A program made the position numbers and the translations under genes. Shown one piece after another: positions 34,978 through 47,140 of a stretch of DNA of 64,000 nucleotides; within the stretch, counting starts at the first letter, position 1; the number at the start of each line of letters is the position of its first letter. The stretch comes from Gibbula magus (Eukaryota > Mollusca > Gastropoda > Trochida > Trochidae), in assembly GCA_936450465.1 (NCBI GenBank), contig OW388297.1:49635630-49699629 (forward strand), read 5' to 3'. The notes beneath the pieces are model-generated. The model was given only the letters and a program-made list of their open reading frames with translations, was not told where the DNA came from and made no database searches.

Positions 34978-36459
34978 TAAAAGAAAAACGCATCGTCAAA
35001 ATCACAAAATGAAAGTGAAAGTGAAAATGAAATGTGATCAACGACAGTGTCTTTTTTGTGTATCCCTTAACTTTTCTGTGAAAACAGAAAATCATCGAAA
35101 CATTTGTAAGAGATTCTTTGCATTATCGTACAATATATTTACACTGATGTGTTTTGACACAACTTTATGGTTTAACCTTTAGTTTCTCATAGTTTAGCTT
35201 ATAACTTTCCACATCAAGACATAATGTTATTTTGAATTAAATCTAATGCATATTATAATCAAATCCAATTTGGAAATAAAGCCAGAAATATGAGGATATC
35301 AGTAATGATAATATCAAACCAAGATGACAAGGATGTATGTCGACCTACACAAACATATTCAATAAATGTCACGGAGTATTTATCACTGGTAACTTAAAAT
35401 TGATGATTAAAGTATGATGGTAACGGAAACATGTGTTTGAGTGTTTGATTTGCAAACGATACTGTCAAGTCAGCAACTCATAGGCAGCCATTGTCTCAAT
35501 GAGCATAATTATATTTATTTCAAATGTATGTTTTGTTATAAAACGGCTATATGGTATGATAACTATGTTAATTATTTTTTTCTTCTGTGATAAAAAAATG
35601 TATTTTGCTCTGTGGTGTTAGATGTAATGAAGGTCAAAAGAAATAAAAGTTTTGCTTCGTATAAAATCAAATGGACATTTTGTTTTATTTTTATCAAGTG
35701 TGAAAATATAGGGATTTTATAAAATGCTGAGTAACTGATGAATCAATATTGCCTTTAAATTGTTCAAAAGTTTATTATGTTTGAATATTTCCTTGACAAA
35801 TGTTATGTTTGCTGTATCACTTCAAAATAGAAAATATTTCACTTTAAAGCGGACTTGATAGTGATGAAACGCATTCACACTCGGTTCCACAAGGGCGTGT
35901 TATTTGTTGGACAAATACTGAGTTTATGTTTTATTGCACGATTTAATCATATTCCAGATACATCACTCAACAAAATAATAAAAATTTTAGCAAATACCTG
36001 AATGTTGTTATTTTGCATTCTGTCGCCTTGCATACAGATAAAAGAACTGTTGCCTCATGTTATACATTAACTGCATGAACAAAGTAGACTGGGGGAATGG
36101 GCAGCATTTTACATATCTGTGCATGTGATTCTAGTGAAAATAACATTGCCAAACAGGTACGTTGTCATGTAAAATTTCATCAAAACAGCAAAATTCATAC
36201 CAAGCAAAATATTTTCCACTTAAGTGAAAAACGTTCCGATGATCTTCCGCTCTCACAGAATGTTCAGAGAAACACAAAAAAAAGTTGTTGATCATATTGG
36301 ACGACTAAAGTCAATTAACTTTCATTTTGTTATTAGAAATAATATGTGACAATGAACAAACTGTCCTTTACATCAGTTTCGTAATCACAATCTTTTGTGA
36401 CATAAGAACATCTAAATGTAACAGTTAAATTTATAATTATTTTGTACGCTGCATGTTTC
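34978..36459. other. Centre of the large inverted repeat
   Basis: Unpaired 1.5 kb between the two arms. AT-rich, with one GAAAGTGAAAGTGAAAATG tract near 35010. No gene or transposase was recognised on either strand. Confidence 0.6.
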
Positions 36460-38957
36460 TGTTAAAAGGGACGAAGCCTACTCGGAGCACTTTGTATTGT
36501 TTATACAATTCTGTATGCACTTGTTACTTACAATATACCAATATTTAAAAAAAAATAATACTAACTTTGTTGCTTTACAGCATCGTCATTATTCATTTGA
36601 ATACCATATATATGTTCTTACTGACGAATACCTTTGTTGACTAACTGATACTTCAATTCCTTTATAATATTAACTTATCTTATATATTTATTGCTCCTTA
36701 CTCTTGATCTACCACTGCTAAAACAACAAAGACTATGTTACCGTCGCAATAATCTCAAATACTCCACCCACAGTGTAACTAAGTTCCCTGCCATTTATTT
36801 TCGACAAATTGGACGTCGACAGTCCTATTGCTAACAATCTCAAATCAAGTCTTTCATAGATAGTTGGTATTTATTCTTATTCTAAAGCAAATTATTATCG
36901 CATGGAAGAGTCTCAAGACACGTGCTGGGCAAACATGACCTTTAAGAATTGGATGACGTTACCAGCGGTTTATAATCCTAGTCTTTGGCAAATAAGACAG
37001 ACATCAATGTTATAGTGATTCAATATGTTTGTATTAAATCGATGAAATAATAATAAATTTACATGAAATTTTTAGTTCATAAACAATACAGGGATCTGAA
37101 ACCTTCGTATGTCAATCATGAGTATTATGATTCCATACAGCATGAATTTAACTAAACACACACTTTATATCACAAGTTGATAACTTTTGCTGTCCAAATA
37201 AAATGTAATTGATTAAAATGATTTCAATTCATGCATGTCATGTGCAAAAACAACTCCATATCCTCAACTAATCATCAAGTAAATTTATATGAGAAGGAAC
37301 AATGCGAGTGCTTTAGTATAATTCATGTTTGATTGAATCTCTAAGTGTAGAAAAACATGGAGCTGATTTATATATTTAGAAAGTTATTGTTGAGTTTGCA
37401 CTATGTTTACATTGTAACAGTTGGACTGTGTTTCTGCTCTCAAGCATTCAATACACTAACATTTGTGTACAGTGAATAATGATACACGATAAGCCTGTAG
37501 ATCCCATTGCTGAAGCCCTGCTACGTCACACATTCACATTTGTTTATACACTATTGAATCTAAGTGCAAATATAATGTAAATGTGGATGTATTTGATATT
37601 TAGGAACAATGCACGATTAAACACAGGAGAGTTGCTGTTCAGGATTTAGAAGAGATAATTGATTAGGTTTCTCATCTATTCTAATGTCATGCCACACAAT
37701 TTTATTGTTACACCTGTCCTGCTCGTTCGGTGGAGAGTGAGATGAGTTGAAGGTTTGGATGAGTGGAGAAGGGGAGGCCATACGATTCCATAATACAAAA
37801 GATTTAACATGCAGCATTTATCATTTGATTTTCAAAGCCTCTTCAATATCGTTTACTCTATAAAATGGATTCCTTTGCATTACCGTCAAAACGTGAAAAA
37901 CATCCAAAAAACGCTATAGCTACCCCATAAAATGAGTCAATGACGTCAGATGCACTGTTAACAACGTCAATTACGTCATTATAGGAAAGGGATATGGTAA
38001 AAGTTTGAACGTGTCAAATATATTGACGCTTTCTAAACTAAAAAATAGTTCATTTGACTAATGTACTGAAACAAACATCTCGAAAGTAGAAACCTACAAC
38101 TCTGCTGACGTCGAAAATTCAAAATTTAAAAATAAGTAGTTCAAAATTTTTAACGAATTCGGATTCATGAGAGGTATTTCATCTTTTCTCGCTTCGTTGA
38201 TTATAAAGTCATTACCACCTGATGCGAGGTATATTTGCCCGTTAGTTAAATCATTGTACATTCAGCTGCGCAGTTGGTTCTTCATGCCCTAAAAGAACTT
38301 AAATGTCAGGTTTTAAATCAACTTTCAAAAGTTAACCCATACATTAGATTACTCGCATTGACTTATATGTGATTCTAAGTTTTAGAAATACAATCTGAAA
38401 CCATCAATACTGGTAATGGTTGCCTTCAGCTTTCATTCCCCGAGAAATGTACTTATCAAATGTCACACTGGTATGTGTCATGCTACAATGGTACATGTAC
38501 GTGTCTAAGCTAACATTTAGTCTCAGAAATACGTAAATTTTTTTTATTATCAAAAACAACATTTTACAAACCGTTGAAATAGTTATACAAAATGGAGACA
38601 TAAAGATACCTTGATTTCCGAGGAATTTAGACTTGCTATAATTTTCTCAATCAATTGAATATTTTCCTCTGAGGTGAGGAGGGCAGACCAGTAATTGTCA
38701 TGTTACAGCTGGTACATTAATGTATAGTTAAGATGTGTAAACGTTGAATGAGTTGGTGTCAGTGACACTTTGACGCATTAGGAAACTGTGATAATAAGCA
38801 TATTGATGTTTCCCTTAAAGCTAACCCAGTACACAGAAGAATATTCAATCACCAAGGATTTACTGTGGGTTGTGTTGTTGTCAGAAAAAACCCCATCTGA
38901 TGGTGACTTGAAATGAGATCAAGTAAAACGGCGAAAACAGGATTGTCACTGTGTATA

Positions 38958-39089
<132 letters not shown>

Positions 39090-40103
39090 AAATATATTCA
39101 TTGAATACTATTTCCACAACAAAGGATGATGTGTGTAGAGTTTCGCAGCTTTCAAGCCATGGTGAAAGCTGGTAAAATCGTTTGATCAGAAGAAACATAC
39201 ATTGACTACAAATAATCACTCCGATATTAAAAGACACTTTGATATTTAGATATTATTTTGGTGTAAAATGATATTTTGTTGGAAAGATATCTCATTTCAC
39301 TCTCTGTAGACAGCGTCGTTGAAGAAATAAACATTAACACATCTGGTCCTGGATAATTTCTGTGAGTTTCAATAATTGTTTCTTTTGCAGATACATTGAA
39401 CTGTACATTGGATATAAACAAGATCCACAATATCTTTATTACGTTTTATTACAAGATGAAGCTGTAAACGTAAAAGTATCACGTATTAATAATCGAACTG
39501 GCCTACAGTTACATTTTGTGATAGAATTTTTATAGTTTTATATAATATATATAGCGTTAGATATATTTCGTTCAATTGGACATAATTTTACAAATGAGTT
39601 GACAGAAAGGGCTCAAGTTAATTGTAATGTTCATTTTATTATATACAGCTGCTGAACAAAAGTTTGTTTAACTGGTCCCTTAACTCAGTGCAAATATCAT
39701 GTAATTCTGTGTTCATTTAAGTTTGATATATTCCTTAAATATGCCCGCAAAAGTTATGAATCTTTGTTTAGAGGTAGAACAATTATTTCTGTATCATATA
39801 CTTAAAGATGATACTAATTTCTCTACAGGAGCAAATATGACAAGGATTTATATAACACCGGGTTCCAAAAATGCCAAACTAAAAAAATTATATTGTTTTA
39901 TAAAGTTGTATTTTTTTTAATCATTTAGGGTTAAAACATAGTTACTATCGTCACATTGACCAATATTTTCTATTACTGTCGAAAGTTTACCGACATTATG
40001 TTTAATTACTATTTGATTGCAGAAACAATGAAATCTAAATTTTCAAATGTTGACCCCTTTCCTCTTTTGTTGTACGCCAAAATTGTTTCTGACATGTTAC
40101 ATA

Positions 40104-40160
40104 TAGTTTAAACATATTTATTTCATGAAATGTTTTACATGAAGTGGATTGGCCAACAAG
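40104..40160 (-). repeat. LINE/SINE-like 3' tail, shared with 59032-59084
   Basis: On the minus strand, CTTGTTGGCCAATCCA leads to GAAATAAATATGTTTAAAC. The plus-strand segment at 59032-59084 has the same ends with a small indel. An unidentified retroelement 3' end with AATAAA is likely. Confidence 0.45.
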
Positions 40161-40279
40161 TTCATAAGAACTTATGTGAAGGCCGCTCCGAAATAAATAC
40201 ATGAATACAAAAACATAATAAGTGACGTTCACCAAAGAGAAAGTTACACTCACTACATGGAAAATAACACAAATAATAC

Positions 40280-40285
40280 TTTATT
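40280..40285 (-). terminator. Poly(A) signal of the LINE at 40378-43695
   Basis: AATAAA on the minus strand, about 95 bp after the ORF stop. It is consistent with the LINE transcript ending near 40260. Confidence 0.5.
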
Positions 40286-40377
40286 GAATGGCCATAATGA
40301 ATTACAAGATGCAGCTGAAGGGACTATGCTAATTTTGGATTTAAGAAATACTGTGATGGAGCAAGGCAATCATAGGT

Positions 40378-43300
40378 TTAAGAAAAGTCCGAGAATCTCC
40401 GAGTTTTAATTATGAAGTTATGGATTGATTTAAGGAGTACATCGTTTTCTTGTTTTGTGGAGCCAGCATTTCCGTGAAGAATAGATTTAAGGTTAAAACC
40501 TTTTATGTAATAGTATTGATTGAATCTAATATCATTGTAGGTGGGACAAATGAGAAAAAAGTGAAGTGCGTCCTCTAAATGGTGTCCACAACTACACGCT
40601 GGACTGTCATGTATAAATCTAGCAAACAGATCACCTTTTAAATCACTACAACCAAGCCGAAGGCGGGAGTGGATTATCTGACAGAATCTTGATCCATTGT
40701 TAAGGTTAAAATAATTTGGGATTTTCTCTTCCTTTAATTTATTTTTGAATTCTCCAAAAGTGCTTGCATTGACAATGTCTAACGGGAGGGAATTCCAGAT
40801 ATTGACCGTGTCCGGCACAAAGGATTTGGAGTAATGACTGGTGTTACATTTTACGCTTTGGAGATCGGAACTGTTTCTTAAGTTGTATTGACTTGCGTCG
40901 GATACGTTGTCAGGAACTAAATTAGATAAATATTCCGGAACAATTTTGTTTTTCATCTTGTAAAATACATATAACTTTTGACGGCGTCTCCTTTCTTCTA
41001 AAGATGTAATATTTGTCTCTGCATATAATTTAGAATGGCTTGTGCCACGGACTGCACCACAAATAGTTCTGATTGCATCAAGATTTAGTTTTTCGAGAAG
41101 TTGTGATTGTTCTTTTGTGCAATTGTCCCAGATGTGACAAGAGTAGTCGAAAACTGGTAAGATGAACGATTTGTACATTGTCTCTAAGGTTTTCCTGTTG
41201 AGTCGGTATTTAAGACTTCTCAAGCAGTTTATCATCGGACTTACCTTTTTAACAATACTGTCAATCTGGCTGTGCCACAAACAATCTTTCTGTAGAGTTA
41301 TTCCCAAGTGTTTATGAGATGATACCTCGTTAATTATAGTGTTATTCATAAATAACGCAGGTTTAATAGACTGGGTTTTTTTACGGGTGAATTGAATAGT
41401 GACGGTTTTACTTGGGTTAAAGTCTACTTGCCATTTATTGGCCCAGGTACTGATAACGGACAAATCTTTATTGAGGGTCTGCGCATCTACAATTGGGTCG
41501 TTAATAATAACGTATAGTGATGTATCGTCAGCAAATAATCGTATGTTGCTGTCAATGTCTTCGACAATGTCGTTGATGTAGATAAGGAACAGTAATGGCC
41601 CTAGTACGGATCCCTGAGGGACCCCGGCAGTGACCGGTCTTAATTCGGAGCTGTAACCGTTTATTACGACACGTTGCAAGCGATCTTTTAGATAGCTCTC
41701 AAACCATAAAAGTAATGAGCCACAAATACCATATGATCTTAGTTTGTGAATAATTCCCTTGTGCCATACTTTATCAAAGGCTTTACTTATGTCGCAGAAA
41801 ACCGCCCGAACTTCTTTGCCTTTGTCAATTTCACTGGCGATGAAATCATAAAGAAACGTCAACTGATTAGTGGGTGAATCACCAGGAATAAAGCCGGACT
41901 GAAGATTAGATAATAAATTATTATCCCTGAAATAGTTGAATACGTATTTAAAAACACATTTTTCGAAAATTTTTGATAGACAGCTCGTTAGGGCTACAGG
42001 TCTGTAGTTGTTACATTCGTTGATATTACCTTTCTTATAGATCGGAATTACTGACGCGATTTTCCAGATATTTGGAAATATTGAATTGTTAAGGGAGGTG
42101 TTAAAAAGTTTTGATAATGGATCTGCTATTATAGAAGCACTCAGTTTCAATAAACGGTTTCCGATGCCATCGTGCCCAGTAGCTTTTGTAACATCAACAG
42201 AGAGTAAAATGTCTTTAACTTCGCTGGTAGTCAACTTGATGCAAGATAGAGTTTGGTTTGATTTAAGGATTACTTCTGGTAGGTTTTTATCGGGAGATTT
42301 TACACTTGCCTGATCGCAGAAGTAGTTGTTCATTACTTTTACGATATCATTCAAGTCATCGTACAATGAATCCTGATATGTGATTGGGGGAAATTTTGTA
42401 TTGTTTCCTGTGGATTTCAAATAGTTTTTAACAAGGCGCCACCATAGTTTGCTACCATATGAATCGTTTATCTTGCTGTCAATTTTAGATACAAATTTTT
42501 TCTTGCCAGTGCGAACAGCTGATATAACTTTGTTACGGACTTGGCGAAACTTTTCCCAATCAGAAGGTCGGTTGTGTTTCTTGGCTTTTTTGTGAACACG
42601 ATTCCGTTTTCTTATCAAATTGCGAACTTCGCCAGTTATCCATAACGGGTCTTTAGGTCTGATTGTAACGGTTTTATTTGGAATGTGACTATCACAAATA
42701 TCAGTAAAGCACTTCGAAAACGATGTTGCCGCGTCATCAATGGTGTCTGTTGACAAAATATCTTGCCACTCGACTGAATTTAGGCTTGCATTTAGATTAT
42801 CTGTGTTAATCATACTGTAATTGTAAATTTTTCTTTTGAAATTACTATTTATAGGTATTTCATCCCGAATAGTAACGTATATCGGACAATGATCGCTACA
42901 AATTGGATCAGACACACCCGAACTAACCACGCTGTCAGCATTAGATACAAATAATAAGTCAATCAAGGTTCTAGATGTGGGTGTGATCCTAGTTGCATCG
43001 ATAATAAGTTGTGTCAAGCCGTACATTGCCTTGAGGGTTTCAATTTTATGGTTCGTTTTATTGAGGATATCGATGTTAAAATCGCCTGTTATTATAGTTT
43101 GCATGTTTAGTGCCATCGCCTTGGAAATTGACTGGTCTAATAAATCCCAATATGCCTCACTTCTATCGGCGCGGTAAAAATTTCCGATTAAGTAATTTTT
43201 ATTTTTACACTTTATCTGTACCCATTGCGCTTCGAGTCCTTGTATATTGAGAGTATCCATACTTTTGACATAGAGTATTTTCTTAACATATATAGCTACA

Positions 43301-43695
43301 CCCCCACCCCGGCTTGGACGATCGTTACGAAATGGCAAATGGAAACTAGGAATGGAAATATCACTCTGAGGAATATCACCGTGCAGCCACGTTTCTGTTA
43401 GGCAGATTACATCGTAGGAATGGAGTTCAAGTGCAAGTAAATCAACTTTGTCTTTCAAACTTCTTATGTTTAAGTGAACTATTTTTAGATTACCGAATTT
43501 ACTAGGGCCCGGATTTTGATGAATATCCCCGCAGCATAATAATAGAATGAAAATGTAAATGGGCGTGTTTAACTTGTAAAGACACGCATGGGAGAACAAA
43601 ATTGATGTAATCAAAAATTTGCCATATGCTTTGCTTGAAGTATTTGAATGAAATAATCCAACCGCCCGCCTGTACTGGACTAGATCAACCGGCAT
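40378..43695 (-). CDS. Intact LINE ORF2: endonuclease-reverse transcriptase with 2A-like motif
   Basis: 1105 codons from ATG at 43695 (the frame opens after TGA at 43705) to TAA at 40378-40380. Residues ~45-64 are a hydrophobic run ending GDIHQNPGP, close to the 2A ribosome-skipping consensus (D.E.NPGP, here His for Glu). An EEP endonuclease follows (~68-290: LKIVHLNIRSL, ICLTETWL, GDFNID, SDHCPIYV). The RT (~490-760) has YRPVALTSCLSKIFEK, QSGFIPGDS, FCDISKAFDKVWH, AGVPQGSVLGPLLFLIYIND and catalytic FADD. Near residue 1035 a C.CGHH..D..HF...C motif suggests a small zinc knuckle. The family is CR1/L2/Rex1-like. The enzyme nicks target DNA and copies its RNA by target-primed reverse transcription. 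No stops or frameshifts, so recent insertion is likely. Confidence 0.95.
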   Translation of the reverse strand: MPVDLVQYRRAVGLFHSNTSSKAYGKFLITSILFSHACLYKLNTPIYIFILLLCCGDIHQNPGPSKFGNLKIVHLNIRSLKDKVDLLALELHSYDVICLTETWLHGDIPQSDISIPSFHLPFRNDRPSRGGGVAIYVKKILYVKSMDTLNIQGLEAQWVQIKCKNKNYLIGNFYRADRSEAYWDLLDQSISKAMALNMQTIITGDFNIDILNKTNHKIETLKAMYGLTQLIIDATRITPTSRTLIDLLFVSNADSVVSSGVSDPICSDHCPIYVTIRDEIPINSNFKRKIYNYSMINTDNLNASLNSVEWQDILSTDTIDDAATSFSKCFTDICDSHIPNKTVTIRPKDPLWITGEVRNLIRKRNRVHKKAKKHNRPSDWEKFRQVRNKVISAVRTGKKKFVSKIDSKINDSYGSKLWWRLVKNYLKSTGNNTKFPPITYQDSLYDDLNDIVKVMNNYFCDQASVKSPDKNLPEVILKSNQTLSCIKLTTSEVKDILLSVDVTKATGHDGIGNRLLKLSASIIADPLSKLFNTSLNNSIFPNIWKIASVIPIYKKGNINECNNYRPVALTSCLSKIFEKCVFKYVFNYFRDNNLLSNLQSGFIPGDSPTNQLTFLYDFIASEIDKGKEVRAVFCDISKAFDKVWHKGIIHKLRSYGICGSLLLWFESYLKDRLQRVVINGYSSELRPVTAGVPQGSVLGPLLFLIYINDIVEDIDSNIRLFADDTSLYVIINDPIVDAQTLNKDLSVISTWANKWQVDFNPSKTVTIQFTRKKTQSIKPALFMNNTIINEVSSHKHLGITLQKDCLWHSQIDSIVKKVSPMINCLRSLKYRLNRKTLETMYKSFILPVFDYSCHIWDNCTKEQSQLLEKLNLDAIRTICGAVRGTSHSKLYAETNITSLEERRRRQKLYVFYKMKNKIVPEYLSNLVPDNVSDASQYNLRNSSDLQSVKCNTSHYSKSFVPDTVNIWNSLPLDIVNASTFGEFKNKLKEEKIPNYFNLNNGSRFCQIIHSRLRLGCSDLKGDLFARFIHDSPACSCGHHLEDALHFFLICPTYNDIRFNQYYYIKGFNLKSILHGNAGSTKQENDVLLKSIHNFIIKTRRFSDFS

Positions 43696-44918
43696 CAAAT
43701 ATTGTCAAAAATAAAGAGTACACGGCGGTGGTTGGATTGGAATCATTTAAGTGAAAAGAAGAATGTGATTCATAGTTTAGCCAACAGCTTGCATCAATGT
43801 AATAAAGTATATGAGGTGATACATGAACGATCAAATGGTATACAAAATAAACATAACGTTGGGTGAAAGGGTTGTAGTGCAGAGACAAAAAGTTTTTCGA
43901 AGAAAAATAAGTCAACAGAATAAAAATAAAACAGCAGATTATTATCATAATCCGCAAAGTGAGAGTGCTTTAGTGGAATGTTGAGATATGACTATGTGTG
44001 AGTAAGCGACCGCAGGAGTTGTTGACGGAAGCATGAATAGCGTGATGCACGTGCACATGTGGATTGAGTGAAGCAACGTGTTGTGCTGTGTCGTGTGTTG
44101 TGTTGTGTATGTTTGCTTTGTTGGATTATATTCCTGGATATTTACTGTGGATTGAATATTTCAACAACAGAAATGTGAGTATTTGCTTGGAATGTGTTAT
44201 GAAATCGTTTGTTGACGTAAAAGGTGCATGATAAACGATGTACGTATGTAAATGTGCATGCTCGTTTCATGGGTAGTGGTGTATCAGTGGGAGTAGATGT
44301 AAGGATATATACTTATGATGAATTTCAATGTATGTAGCAATCCATTAATGTATTGTGTTCACCTACTAGAAAGTATTGGTTGGAAATGTGTTTTTTTGTA
44401 TATAAACAGATAAAAATAAACAATCGAAACACGAGATGAAAACTCTACCTTTGAGATAATATCTTACTGAAAATACCCTAAACCAAATGTCTTCGTAAAT
44501 AATCAAAGTGGTAAACATAGAAATGTATTACTGTTAACTGAGTAGCAGCAGCTTCGCTGTAGATGTTTAAAGGAACGTAAAGCCAGTCGCCACGGACATA
44601 AATTCTTAAGGAACAAAAACAAAAACAAACCACACAACAACTAAGCAAAGGTATCTTTTCATGTCATCACTTCTCAAATGAATAGAAAGAAATTTGCTTT
44701 CTTCACAAATGGTGTACATATAAATATACACAAGAACACATCAGCTGCGTAAGGCTGTATAGACACGATTATCATAATAAAATAATATGCATGATAGTGA
44801 ACAATCAAAAGTCACAACCTAAATGTATATAAATTTGGTGTGGCAACAGCCCATGAGTCATTAGAGTCATTAGAGTCATTTATTTACTGTTGTGTATGCT
44901 TATCATCATTCGACATTC
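43696..44918 (-). other. Upstream region of the LINE ORF2
   Basis: No ORF1 adjoins the ORF2 start. A 90-codon frame (43685-43957, minus) is hydrophobic and unrecognised. A GT-rich tract (TGTGTTGTGTTGTG) lies near 44080-44115. The LINE 5' end is probably in this region but I could not place it. Confidence 0.4.
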
Positions 44919-45138
44919 ACAGCTCAGTAGCAGCATCGATTACTGTCTGAAACTGGGTTGCATTAGCGGCCTTCTTTACTGTGCCGTCTTTCAGTTTGAT
45001 CAAAATAACCCCACCCGTGACCCAGGCAGATTCGAAAGTACCCTCGGACACAAGTTGTCTGGCTTTTCTTGCCAGATCTGCACGCGGTTTGGTTAAATCT
45101 TCGTTTATGAAGGTACGAAGGCCCTTGGCAGATTTGAC
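44919..45138 (-). pseudogene. LINE ORF1 C-terminal fragment
   Basis: An uninterrupted minus-strand frame reads LRTFINEDLTKPRADLARKA, then SAWVTGGVILIKLKDGTVKK, and ends QTVIDAATEL with TGA at 44919-44921. This is the same C-terminal domain as in the pseudogene at 4185-4995 and is less damaged. It binds RNA or DNA in the LINE particle. It is cut off upstream at about 45140 and is about 1.2 kb 5' of the intact ORF2. That spacing and orientation would fit ORF1 of the same element, but the gap contains no further ORF1 sequence, so it may be an independent fragment. Confidence 0.75.
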
Positions 45139-45280
45139 ATGTTACATGTTACATATCTGTCCCTTGTATATGTAGTTTAAACATGACATCTTGTCCAAAC
45201 ATATTATCCATAATGTGTTCTATAACATGGTTATATTTGAAATAACACTACCTTCAATAGTACACATTCTTGTACTTTTT

Positions 45281-45340
45281 CGGGCCGAGTCCCATGCGGG
45301 ATTCGAACCCACGCCCTCAGAGTAAGGCAACTATCGCCAG
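45281..45340 (-). pseudogene. tRNA-like B-box relic
   Basis: The minus strand reads GTTGCCTTACTCTGAGGGCG followed by TGGGTTCGAATCCCGCATG. The B box is perfect and T-arm pairing is plausible. A convincing A box and acceptor stem are lacking. Probably a decayed SINE head. Confidence 0.45.
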
Positions 45341-45569
45341 CATTGGTACAGCATGTATTTCCATAATGTGTTCTGTTAAGAAATAGTGCCAAATTGAATT
45401 TTTATTTTTAAAAAATGATGATTTTACGTAAGAAATCGTGCATAGTTAAACAAACTTTTGTTCAGCAGCTGCACTGTTTGATTTTTGGAGTTTCTGTTTT
45501 TTTTTAATATCAGTTCATGATGAATTCAAATGGCATTTGATAATCGTATCAAAGTTTGTCTTAAACCAC

Positions 45570-46420
45570 GTGTACTCATAGGGGGGCAAGTTTCGCTGAA
45601 ATAATTCTGACAACAGTAAAGAATAAACACCAAAAACAATTTGGGTTAAAATCCACCTCAAATTAGTAGAGCAAAAGTTTTTAAAAATTACCTCATAAAC
45701 ACAGCCGCCATACGTTTATTAGCCAATCAGCTGCTAGCGAGAGGTGTGACGTGTTACTCAGGAGTGTTTGGCTTATGTCATTTTCATTATACACTCGTAT
45801 AGTCGTCACGTATTTTTCACTGATTTCACTTGTTAAAACAGCCTCAGAGTGATCAACGTTTTTAGAAACAGTGTCAACTTTGGTTGTTGTACACATGTGT
45901 TTAGGTTATTTGATCTCCGATAATGTCGAATGGATCTTTCAGTGTAAATCTACCGCCATTGCCTTTTCTTTGTGTCAATTTGAAGTGTCAATTCTATAGC
46001 GTAACTGCGTACATGTATGTCTATCACTAACCATTACCGCTATGACATACTCTGGTTCTAGCAATGAGATCTCGCTTTGAACAACTCAAGTCAAGCGATA
46101 TCCAAGATGTGTATGAAGAACAAACGGGCGGATGTACCAAATGATCGGGATCATCTTGCTAACACAAACTCATCGCGTATCTATGTCTCACGTGTATCCA
46201 TTCCATCATTTAACAGTTGAAATGAAATAAAAGCACATAGGTATGATACTATCTCAACGTATTTTGATTCATTAAAAGTGAAACTTACGATGTAAAACAG
46301 TTGTTTAACACTCAACAATTACTGGGCATAATAAAAACAACTTAACAATTTTAAGAAAGAGAAAAAAAAAAAAAACTACCTTTCTCATTCCATGGTAATC
46401 CGTTGTCACTAATTAGTATG
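45570..46420. other. No gene recognised
   Basis: AT-rich insertion within the right arm with no supportable feature except a poly-A run near 46361-46375. Confidence 0.45.
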
Positions 46421-46422
46421 GT

Positions 46423-47140
46423 TGATGATGATGATGATGTGTGTTAAAACACTTGTTTAACGTCAGCTTTGGCGGCATTGAAGTCTTCTCACTGACGGAG
46501 TGCAAAAATAAAATATAGAGTAAAAGAAAAGATTAAAAAGATATATATTCAGATTATTAAAAGGGTTAAAGATGGTAAAAGCACTCAAAAGTTAGTAATA
46601 AACCTTAAGAAGAATATTAAAAATAAAATGAGTAAGATGAGTGGTTGGATACACATTTTTGTTTGGTTTTATCCAGTGTAGGGTATACACCTTGGATAAA
46701 AGGTTGGTTTTCAGTTTCTAATCAAGCTGGCTTTCCTGAAGGAATAGCTCGAGCTTTTTACGGGCGTCCTTATTTATTATATATTCAGTTAAGTCTCTAA
46801 AATTTTATGGATAATTTTTCCATTGCAACAGTTATGGCTAACAGTTCTGCAGAATATATCCCTTGCCCTTTGTTGAATTTGTATGAGTGTGTTTTTGGAT
46901 TAAAAAAATACTGAGGAATTGTCGATGGCAGTTACGTATACGTTTTGTTTATTAGCTGCAGCATCCGAGAGGATGGAATATCTGGTTGTGATTTTTGAGG
47001 TACATGTATTCCTCAATTTCTTCTTTGGAGATTTCTGTAGTAGGATTGCGTTTTAGTTCAGTATTGGTTTGAATGATATTTTTGAAAGATGGATGTGCTA
47101 GATGTTTGAAATGGTTGTTTTCTATTTGAGAATACCTCAA
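46423..47140 (-). pseudogene. I-like LINE 3' end with RNase H fragment
   Basis: On the minus strand a frame at 46952-47140 (YSQIENNHFKHLAHPSF, EISKEEIEEYMYLKNHN) leads into an RNase H domain: DAAANKQNVYVTAIDNSS, then GIYSAELLAITVAMEKL with the conserved Glu of the AEL motif. A frameshift and stops follow. The tail reads AATGCCGCCAAAGCTGACGT, TAAACAAGTG and an (ATC)5 repeat at 46423-46438. LINEs that carry RNase H downstream of RT and end in ATC/TAA repeats belong to the I/Nimbus group, so that clade is inferred. The RT is missing. Confidence 0.7.

Larger units (their letters stand above)
39646..45471. mobile_element. 5.8 kb insertion bounded by 27-bp perfect TIRs
   Basis: CAGCTGCTGAACAAAAGTTT begins a 27-bp sequence at 39646-39672 whose exact reverse complement lies at 45445-45471. 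The left arm of the large palindrome (about 24730) has the uninterrupted sequence, so this segment is an insertion. It contains an intact LINE, an ORF1 fragment and a tRNA-like relic, but no transposase. A clear target duplication is not visible because the flanks have diverged. It is probably a DNA transposon that has acquired a nested LINE. Confidence 0.7.
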
